Part shown: positions 1 to 5,515 of the stretch, in pieces | Layout of the letters: each line of letters starts with the position of its first letter | Position numbering within the stretch: position 1 is the first letter of the stretch | Origin: Bacteroidales bacterium | GTDB lineage: Bacteria; Bacteroidota; Bacteroidia; Bacteroidales; VadinHA17 | Direction: 5' to 3' | Assembly (NCBI GenBank): GCA_025455505.1 | Contig: JALOMK010000136.1 | Location: 1-7,572, forward strand | DNA length: 7,572 nt | Translations under genes and position numbers: made by a program | Notes under the pieces: model-generated | What the model saw: the letters and a program-made list of their open reading frames with translations, nothing else | The model's database searches: none | Told to the model about the DNA's origin: nothing

Positions 1-550
1 CAAGCGACAGGTTGCCCCCTGTAACTTCCCCCGCGGCCGGGGCAGCCCTGTAAAAGGAGCCCTTCCAGCCCACCGCTTCCAGGTCCCCGAAGAGAGCCTT
101 CCTCAGCGATCTTATGCTGTGGCCCGACTTTTCCGGATTTGTGAAATTAAGCGGCATCTCCCCATGTACTGACATCAGTCCGCATACTTCGCTTAGCCAG
201 AGATGCAGCACTGTTATGTCACTGAAACCTGAATACCACTTCGGGTTCGCTTTGAGCGGACTGAAATCTGCCCTGTCAATTATCCTGGATAAACCATAGC
301 CGCCCCTCGAACAGATAACAGCTTTCACATCTCTGTCTGCAGTGGCCTCGTCAAGGTCGGCAAGCCTTTCGCTGTCGGTGCCTGCAAAAGGTCCATGCTG
401 CCTGAGAGCGTTCCTGCCGGTGCGTACCTTCAGGCCCCATGATTCAATTATCCGTGCAGCTTCCTCAAGCTTTTTCTCCTCAATGCTGAACGAAGGCGAA
501 ATGATTGCTATCTCATCTCCCTTCCTGAGATACGGGGGGGCTGTCTTCAT
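1..550 (-). CDS. ldcA: LD-carboxypeptidase (peptidase family S66), N-terminal 183 residues, cut by the window edge
   Basis: The reverse strand reads without a stop from ATG at 550 to the left edge, giving 183 residues; the full family is usually about 300, so the C-terminal part lies outside. S66 enzymes are serine peptidases that remove the terminal D-alanine from peptidoglycan tetrapeptides during wall recycling, or act on related peptides as in MccF. The start MKTAPPYLRKGDEIAIISPS matches the family N-terminus. Residues 80-86 read CSRGGYG, the family glycine-rich motif. Residues 108-112 read GFSDI, the nucleophile elbow, making Ser110 the likely catalytic serine. GGNLSL at 178-183 is also conserved. 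The catalytic Glu and His normally follow and are not visible. No Shine-Dalgarno is seen. An in-frame TAA 36 bases upstream limits any extension to 12 codons. The gene is divergent from metG. Family assignment is firm; the exact substrate is inferred. Confidence 0.9.
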   Translation of the reverse strand, partial: MKTAPPYLRKGDEIAIISPSFSIEEKKLEEAARIIESWGLKVRTGRNALRQHGPFAGTDSERLADLDEATADRDVKAVICSRGGYGLSRIIDRADFSPLKANPKWYSGFSDITVLHLWLSEVCGLMSVHGEMPLNFTNPEKSGHSIRSLRKALFGDLEAVGWKGSFYRAAPAAGEVTGGNLSL

Positions 551-658
551 AATAGCTGTTTTAGATGTGCCGGCGCCCGGCAGGCCTTATAGGCTTCAGG
601 TTCTTTTATTATTATATTTGTGCTTCAAATTTAACCTTTACAATTCATTTACGCGTCC
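551..658. promoter_or_regulatory. Divergent ldcA/metG intergenic region with two facing promoter-like boxes
   Basis: This 108-base gap separates two divergently transcribed genes and should hold both promoters. The plus strand has TATATTTG at 613-620, which fits the Bacteroidota -7 box TAnnTTTG and lies 38 bases before the metG ATG. The minus strand has TAAATTTG at 633-626, which also fits and lies 75 bases before the ldcA ATG. The two boxes face away from each other and together form ATTTG-N5-CAAAT at 616-630. No clear -33 TTTG was found for either. The ldcA-proximal part is GC-rich, with short inverted repeats GCCGG-CGC-CCGGC at 569-581 and GCCT-TAT-AGGC at 584-594. The box matches are seen; promoter function is inferred. 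Confidence 0.35.
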
Positions 659-2692
659 ATGAAGAGCTTTAAAAGATACCTTGTAACATCCGCCCTCCCC
701 TATGCAAACGGTCCGATACACATTGGCCATCTTGCAGGAGTATATGTGCCTTCCGATATCTATACAAGGTACCTGCGGATGAAAGGATCCGACGTTATCT
801 CAGTGTGCGGGTCCGATGAACACGGGGTTCCCATCACGCTGAAGGCACGAAAGGAGGGAATAACACCCCAGGAGGTCGTCGACAGGTATCATGAACTGAA
901 TAAAAAGGCCTTCGAAGACTTCGGAATAACTTTCGACATATATTCCCGCACCTCGTCAAAAGTACACTACGATACAGCATCTGAATTCTTCAGGAAGCTT
1001 TATGACAAGGGCGAATTCATTGAAAAGTCAGGCGGCCAGTACTATGACGAGGAAGCCGGGTGCTTCCTGGCCGACCGTTATATAACCGGCACATGCCCCC
1101 ATTGCGGAAACGGCAGCGCCTATGGCGACCAGTGTGAGAAATGCGGCACTTCACTCAGCCCTTCCGAGCTCATTAATCCCCAGTCGACTGTAAGCGGCAG
1201 CAAACCCGTGCTCAGGGATACAATGCACTGGTACCTGCCCCTCGACAGGTATGAGCCCTGGCTCAGGAAATGGATACTGCAGGAACATACCGAATGGAAA
1301 ACAAACGTGTACGGACAGTGTAAATCGTGGCTCGACCAGGGCCTGCAGCCGCGTGCCGTGAGCCGCGACCTCGACTGGGGAGTGCCCGTGCCTGTTGAAG
1401 GCGCCGACGGGAAAGTCCTCTACGTATGGTTCGACGCCCCTATCGGATACATCTCCGCCACAAAGGAACTCACCCCCGACTGGGAGAAATACTGGAAAGA
1501 CAGCGAAACCAAAATGGTTCACTTTATCGGCAAGGACAACATTGTCTTCCATTGCATTATCTTCCCTGCTATGCTCAAGGCCGAGGGAAGCTTCATCCTT
1601 CCCGAAAATGTGCCGGCGAACGAATTCCTTAACCTTGAGAACGACAAGATATCAACTTCGCGCAACTGGGCAGTGTGGCTTCATGAATACCTCACCGACT
1701 TCCCGGGAATGCAGGACGTTCTCCGCTACTCGCTCTGCGCCAGCGCTCCCGAAACAAAGGACAACGACTTCACATGGAAAGAGTTCCAGGCCCGCAACAA
1801 TAACGAGCTTGTGGCAATACTTGGCAACTTCGTGAACCGTACCCTCGTCCTCACAAACAATTACTATGAAGGACGCGTGCCGGAACCAGGCGCCACCACA
1901 CCTGCCGATGAAACAGTTCTTGCCGAAATTGAAAATATAAGGAAGAATGTGGAGACAAGCCTCGAGACATTCAGGTTCAGGGAGGCCCTCAAAGAGGCAA
2001 TGAACCTCGCCCGGCTCGGGAACAAATACCTTGCCGACTCGGAACCCTGGAAAGTAATAAAAAGCGACCCTGAAAGGGTGAAGACAATTATGAATGTTGC
2101 ACTCCAGATCACTGCCAACCTAACAATAATCTGCGAACCCTTTCTTCCTTTCTCAATGCAGAAACTCCGGGACTGGATGAATTTCGAAACCCTCGACTGG
2201 AACAGGGCAGGCGACAAGGCAATACTGAAGCCCGGCCATCTGATAAGCAAACCCGGCCTCCTTTTCTCGAAAATCGAGGATGAGGCGATACAAAAACAGG
2301 TCGACAGGCTGATGGAAATAAAAAAAGCAAACCAGGCCGCCACAAGCCCCGCCGCACCTGCAAAAGACCCCGTGACCTATGATGACTTCAGCAGGATGGA
2401 TATAAGGACTGCCACGATACTCGAAGCTGAAAAGGTTCCAAAGACAACAAAGCTCCTGAAGCTTAAAATCGATACGGGAATCGACACAAGGACTATCGTT
2501 TCAGGCATAGCCGAATACTACCAGCCTGAACAACTGCCAGGCAGGCAGATCTCCATAATCGCCAACCTCGAGCCCAGGAAAATAAAGGGAATCGAATCGC
2601 AGGGCATGATACTGATGGCCGAAGACCGCGATGGAAGGCTTGTCATGGTGTCACCCTCCGAAAAGGTAAGCAACGGTAGTATGATCAAGTGA
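659..2692 (+). CDS. metG: Methionyl-tRNA synthetase (MetRS), with fused C-terminal tRNA-binding domain
   Basis: This cytoplasmic enzyme charges tRNA(Met) with methionine using ATP. The 677-residue product is full length for the bacterial form that carries an extra C-terminal domain. The class I signature HIGH is at residues 21-24. A four-cysteine zinc knuckle (Cys146, Cys149, Cys159, Cys162) sits in the connective peptide. The second signature reads KISTS at 330-334 instead of KMSKS, which is the usual form in Bacteroidota MetRS. An alpha-helical anticodon-binding domain follows. After a short Ala/Pro/Lys-rich linker near 558-568, an EMAP/Trbp111-type OB-fold runs from about 570 to 677, beginning [10 protein letters not shown]. 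The ATG is preceded by no Shine-Dalgarno; the protein start fits the family, with only six residues before the first core strand. Its neighbours are unrelated housekeeping genes, and it appears monocistronic. Confidence 0.97.
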   Translation: MKSFKRYLVTSALPYANGPIHIGHLAGVYVPSDIYTRYLRMKGSDVISVCGSDEHGVPITLKARKEGITPQEVVDRYHELNKKAFEDFGITFDIYSRTSSKVHYDTASEFFRKLYDKGEFIEKSGGQYYDEEAGCFLADRYITGTCPHCGNGSAYGDQCEKCGTSLSPSELINPQSTVSGSKPVLRDTMHWYLPLDRYEPWLRKWILQEHTEWKTNVYGQCKSWLDQGLQPRAVSRDLDWGVPVPVEGADGKVLYVWFDAPIGYISATKELTPDWEKYWKDSETKMVHFIGKDNIVFHCIIFPAMLKAEGSFILPENVPANEFLNLENDKISTSRNWAVWLHEYLTDFPGMQDVLRYSLCASAPETKDNDFTWKEFQARNNNELVAILGNFVNRTLVLTNNYYEGRVPEPGATTPADETVLAEIENIRKNVETSLETFRFREALKEAMNLARLGNKYLADSEPWKVIKSDPERVKTIMNVALQITANLTIICEPFLPFSMQKLRDWMNFETLDWNRAGDKAILKPGHLISKPGLLFSKIEDEAIQKQVDRLMEIKKANQAATSPAAPAKDPVTYDDFSRMDIRTATILEAEKVPKTTKLLKLKIDTGIDTRTIVSGIAEYYQPEQLPGRQISIIANLEPRKIKGIESQGMILMAEDRDGRLVMVSPSEKVSNGSMIK

Positions 2693-2702
2693 TTGCAATC
2701 AC
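2689..2702. repeat. Perfect 14-base palindrome over the metG stop codon
   Basis: GTGATTGCAATCAC reads the same on both strands and includes the TGA stop of metG at 2690-2692. It sits at the left end of the short gap between the convergent metG and HU/SPOR genes. As RNA it could form a five-pair stem with a four-base loop, but no U-tract follows on either strand, so it is a weak terminator candidate at best. It may be chance or a binding site. Confidence 0.4.
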
Positions 2703-2730
2703 CCGGCGGCGTCCTGGAAAACTCTGGCTG

Positions 2731-3693
2731 TTAATTCTTGTTGATCCACGACTGTGGATAGCTCTGCCCGATGCTGTCCTTTTTATTGCGCGCTGTGATT
2801 ATGTCGCTGCACTTCAGGGCGCTTACCCTGTAGAAACCGTTTGGCGCCTCTGTCACCTCAGGGTCAAAGCCCCTCTGCCTCAGCTCTTCGGCCTGTGCGT
2901 TGGCATTGTCTTCCGATCTGAAACTGCCTGTGATTATGCTGTACGAAGCACCAGGGTATATCGAGACTTCCGGTTCCGGAAGTGACACGTTAGCGACGGG
3001 AGTGCTTTCTTCCGGGGCCGCCGTTTCAACGTCACTGCCAGTCTGCTCCTCACTTCCGAGAGCTTTCATGTTGCTCTCAAGCTCTTCCCTCAGAAGGGGA
3101 TTCAGCGACGATTGCCCGGTATCAGGCCTGAATATGTCGTTCCTGAGCGAAACATATACAAGCACCGATATTACAGGAATGATGACCGCAGCCCTCCAGA
3201 GATTCTTTCTCAGGGATGAGCTTCTCACCGGCTCGGGGACCTTCCCGGGAAGAACGCGCTTCCTTACATCATAGTCTGAAAGCGTGGCCATCCGGAACGA
3301 TTCAAGACCGTACGAACCAAGGCAAAAGTTTGATTCCGGATCGGGCTCGAACTGCAGGGCTCCCTCGATGTTGATTGTGAAAATGCCGATATGGTCAAGC
3401 TGTATCTTTTCGCCCTTCGAGAGTTTCCTCCTGAGACCTGCTGAATACTCATCAACCATGCTCCTTGCATCGCCGTAGTTTATCCCAAGCAGCTCCGACA
3501 GCCTCCCTGTTATCAGACCATCATTGTGAACAAGGTTCCGGTTGAATGAGATCTTCCTCGCAGGGGGATGGAAAGTGCTGTCTGCCCTTTCGATATGTGC
3601 CGGCACATAGTTGCAGATGAAAGCCCCGAAACCGGGCACAATCACGCAGTCGTGACTGAACAACAACTCTCTTATTAAGGCACTTATATTCAC
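2731..3693 (-). CDS. HU-CCDC81 and SPOR domain membrane protein
   Basis: The 320-residue product has a three-part architecture known from Bacteroidota. Residues 1 to about 55 and about 58 to 135 are the two CCDC81-type HU-like domains; the opening stretch with HDCVIVPGFGAF at 14-25 is the characteristic one. A single membrane helix lies at about 166-183 (WRAAVIIPVISVLVYVSL), with basic residues before it, which suggests a cytoplasmic N-terminus. A Ser/Glu/Pro-rich periplasmic linker follows, then a SPOR domain at about 249-318, a fold that binds glycan strands lacking stem peptides at division sites. The protein may link a cytoplasmic partner or nucleoid to septal peptidoglycan, but I know of no firm function. 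The start is GTG at 3693: no in-frame ATG lies between it and the upstream TGA, and the family N-terminus begins here. It converges on metG and diverges from the wbp operon. Confidence 0.9.
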   Translation of the reverse strand: MNISALIRELLFSHDCVIVPGFGAFICNYVPAHIERADSTFHPPARKISFNRNLVHNDGLITGRLSELLGINYGDARSMVDEYSAGLRRKLSKGEKIQLDHIGIFTINIEGALQFEPDPESNFCLGSYGLESFRMATLSDYDVRKRVLPGKVPEPVRSSSLRKNLWRAAVIIPVISVLVYVSLRNDIFRPDTGQSSLNPLLREELESNMKALGSEEQTGSDVETAAPEESTPVANVSLPEPEVSIYPGASYSIITGSFRSEDNANAQAEELRQRGFDPEVTEAPNGFYRVSALKCSDIITARNKKDSIGQSYPQSWINKN

Positions 3694-3717
3694 CTGGCTT
3701 AATTTTGACGGGCATCA

Positions 3718-3725
3718 CAAATATA
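3718..3725 (-). promoter_or_regulatory. Putative -7 promoter box for the HU/SPOR gene
   Basis: The minus strand reads TATATTTG, a match to the Bacteroidota -7 consensus TAnnTTTG, placed 24 bases before the GTG start at 3693. A T-run (minus strand, 3748-3743) sits about 18 bases further upstream, where a -33 TTTG-type element would be expected. The whole divergent gap 3694-3782 is AT-rich. Facing the other way, TATCTTCG at 3752-3759 is a one-mismatch candidate for the wbp operon, 23 bases before its ATG, but is weak. Promoter activity is inferred from sequence only. Confidence 0.4.
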
Positions 3726-3782
3726 TATAAAAACTGCTCATGAAAAAATATTATCTTCGTCTTCGTGAAATTTGAATAGGGA

Positions 3783-4913
3783 ATGAGAGAGATTCAGATG
3801 GTCGATCTGGGTGCCCAGTACAAAAAGCTGAAGCCCGAAATTGATGCGGCAATGGGGTCGGTTCTTGAGAGCACAGCCTTCATTAAGGGACCCGAAGTGG
3901 GCCTTTTCGAAAATGAACTTAAGCAATACATGGGAGTCAGGCATGTAATTGCCTGCGCAAACGGCACAGATGCGCTGCAGCTTGCACTCATGGCCCTCGG
4001 GCTGAAACCCGGGGATGAGATAATAACAACGAATTTCACATTCATTGCTTCAGTTGAGGTTGTGGCCCTGCTTGGCTATAAACTTGTACTTGTCGATCCC
4101 GATCCCGGCAGCTTCAATATTTCAGCCGAAGCCGTCAGGAAAGCCCTTACCCCGAAAACCAGGGCCGTCATTCCGGTGCATCTCTTCGGGCAGTGTGCCG
4201 ATATGGAGGGAATTATGAAGCTTGCAGCGGAACATGACCTCTTTGTTATAGAAGACGCCGCCCAGGCCACCGGCACCGACTATTTCTTCAGCGACGGCAG
4301 CACAAGGAAAGCCGGAACAATCGGTCACATTGGCACTACTTCGTTCTTTCCTTCGAAAAACCTCGGCTGCTACGGCGACGGGGGAGCCCTCTATACAAAC
4401 GACGACAGACTGGCTGCAAAACTCAGAAGCATTGCAAACCATGGAATGAAAGTCAGGTACCATTATTCCGACATCGGTATTAATTCAAGGCTCGACACAA
4501 TCCAGGCGGCAGTCCTGAGGGTGAAGCTGAAATACCTAGACTCATTCAATGAAGCCCGTGGCAGGGCAGCCGCCCGCTACAATGAGGCCTTCTCAGGCGT
4601 ACACGGCATAATTGTCCCGCCCAGGATGAGCTGGTCATCGCACATCTTCCACCAGTACACGCTACGGATTACGGGCGGCAGGAGAGACAGCCTGAAAGCT
4701 TACCTCGAAGAAAGGAAAATCCCCGCAATGATATATTACCCCGGGCCGCTGCACATGCAGGAAGCCTACAGGTTCCTCGGATATGCCGCCGGCAGCTTCC
4801 CCGTGACCTCACAGCTATGCAGCGAGGTGCTATCCCTGCCGATGCACCCCGACCTCGAACAGGACCAGGCAGATTATATAATCAGATCCGTACTTTGCTT
4901 TTTTGAAGATTGA
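3783..4913 (+). CDS. wbpE: PLP-dependent UDP-sugar aminotransferase (DegT/DnrJ/EryC1 family, WbpE type)
   Basis: The 376-residue product is a full-length sugar aminotransferase of the DegT/DnrJ/EryC1 family. WbpE enzymes transfer the amino group of glutamate to C3 of UDP-2-acetamido-3-keto-glucuronic acid, the third step toward UDP-diacetamido-uronic acids, in the cytoplasm. Cofactor-site features are in place: CANGTDALQ at 58-66, EDAAQ at 157-161 with Asp158 for the pyridine nitrogen and Gln161 stacking on the ring, and the Schiff-base Lys192 in [23 protein letters not shown] at 232-239 with Arg236, and LSLPMHP near the C-terminus, match WbpE as I remember it. ATG at 3783 gives the normal start ([15 protein letters not shown]); a second ATG at 3798 would cut into it. 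It is the first gene of the operon; the acetyltransferase ATG follows four bases after its stop. The specific substrate is inferred mainly from the neighbours, which supply the other steps of this pathway. Confidence 0.9.
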   Translation: MREIQMVDLGAQYKKLKPEIDAAMGSVLESTAFIKGPEVGLFENELKQYMGVRHVIACANGTDALQLALMALGLKPGDEIITTNFTFIASVEVVALLGYKLVLVDPDPGSFNISAEAVRKALTPKTRAVIPVHLFGQCADMEGIMKLAAEHDLFVIEDAAQATGTDYFFSDGSTRKAGTIGHIGTTSFFPSKNLGCYGDGGALYTNDDRLAAKLRSIANHGMKVRYHYSDIGINSRLDTIQAAVLRVKLKYLDSFNEARGRAAARYNEAFSGVHGIIVPPRMSWSSHIFHQYTLRITGGRRDSLKAYLEERKIPAMIYYPGPLHMQEAYRFLGYAAGSFPVTSQLCSEVLSLPMHPDLEQDQADYIIRSVLCFFED

Positions 4914-4917
4914 TACT

Positions 4918-5496
4918 ATGGAGAAGGAGTATTTTGTACATGAAACTGCTGTTATCGACGAGGGTTGCAGGATAGGAAAAGGAACCAGGATCTGGCACTT
5001 CAGCCACATCATGACCGGCGCCGAAGTAGGCGAAAAATGCAATATAGGGCAGAACGTTGTAGTATCGCCGGGAGTCATCCTGGGGAACAATGTCAAGGTC
5101 CAGAACAATGTTTCGATATATACAGGCGTCATATGCGCCGACGACGTATTCCTCGGACCCTCCATGGTATTCACAAATGTTATTAACCCGAGGAGCGCCA
5201 TAGTCCGGAAGGAAAACTACTATCAGACAAAAGTCGGCAGGGGAGCCTCAATCGGAGCCAATGCAACAATAGTCTGCGGAAACAACATAGGTGAATTTGC
5301 ATTCATTGGAGCCGGCGCCGTTGTTACAAAAGATGTAAAGCCCTATGCCCTTGTTGTCGGAAATCCCGCCCGCCAGACAGGGTGGATGAGCGAATACGGT
5401 CACAGGCTTTCTTTCGGCGCCGACGGCCTGGCAAGCTGCCCTGAAAGCGGGCAGGTATACGTCCTCAGAGAAGGGACAGTGTCAAGAAAAGACTGA
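4918..5496 (+). CDS. wbpD: UDP-2-acetamido-3-amino-2,3-dideoxy-glucuronate N-acetyltransferase (WbpD/WlbB type)
   Basis: With the ATG at 4918 the product has 192 residues, the usual length for WbpD/WlbB (about 190). It acetylates the 3-amino group made by the aminotransferase, using acetyl-CoA, to give UDP-2,3-diacetamido-2,3-dideoxy-glucuronic acid. Most of the protein is a left-handed beta helix built from hexapeptide repeats, for example [44 protein letters not shown] and [29 protein letters not shown] at 85-93 and the tail [13 protein letters not shown] are signatures of this family rather than of general acyltransferases. An in-frame TTG at 4903 would add five residues and overlap wbpE, but the ATG fits the family better. 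It lies four bases after wbpE and 19 bases before the dehydrogenase fusion, so it is almost certainly cotranscribed. Confidence 0.93.
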   Translation: MEKEYFVHETAVIDEGCRIGKGTRIWHFSHIMTGAEVGEKCNIGQNVVVSPGVILGNNVKVQNNVSIYTGVICADDVFLGPSMVFTNVINPRSAIVRKENYYQTKVGRGASIGANATIVCGNNIGEFAFIGAGAVVTKDVKPYALVVGNPARQTGWMSEYGHRLSFGADGLASCPESGQVYVLREGTVSRKD

Positions 5497-5515
5497 ATTT
5501 ATTAACGGACAATGT

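Noticed and set aside
554..586. In-frame 11-codon extension of ldcA upstream of its ATG (reads LPGAGTSKTAI)
   Set aside because: It has no ATG, GTG or TTG, is closed by a TAA just upstream, and is not part of the family N-terminus.
342..662. Plus-strand open frame whose TGA overlaps the metG ATG (ATGA), looking like translational coupling
   Set aside because: It runs antisense to the well-supported LD-carboxypeptidase frame for most of its length and its translation resembles no family; the overlap is chance.
2689..2985. Plus-strand frame overlapping the end of metG
   Set aside because: It is antisense to the SPOR-domain part of the HU/SPOR gene and has no recognisable protein features.
4872..4883. 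Palindrome GATTATATAATC
   Set aside because: It lies inside the coding sequence near the wbpE C-terminus and is explained by AT-rich Asp-Tyr-Ile-Ile codons; nothing suggests a site.
4903..4917. TTG start giving wbpD five extra residues and an overlap with wbpE
   Set aside because: The ATG at 4918 gives the normal family length and start; the TTG has no supporting ribosome-binding sequence.
5512..5514. ATG four bases before the fusion's ATG
   Set aside because: It is out of frame and reaches a stop after about 45 codons with no protein-like content.
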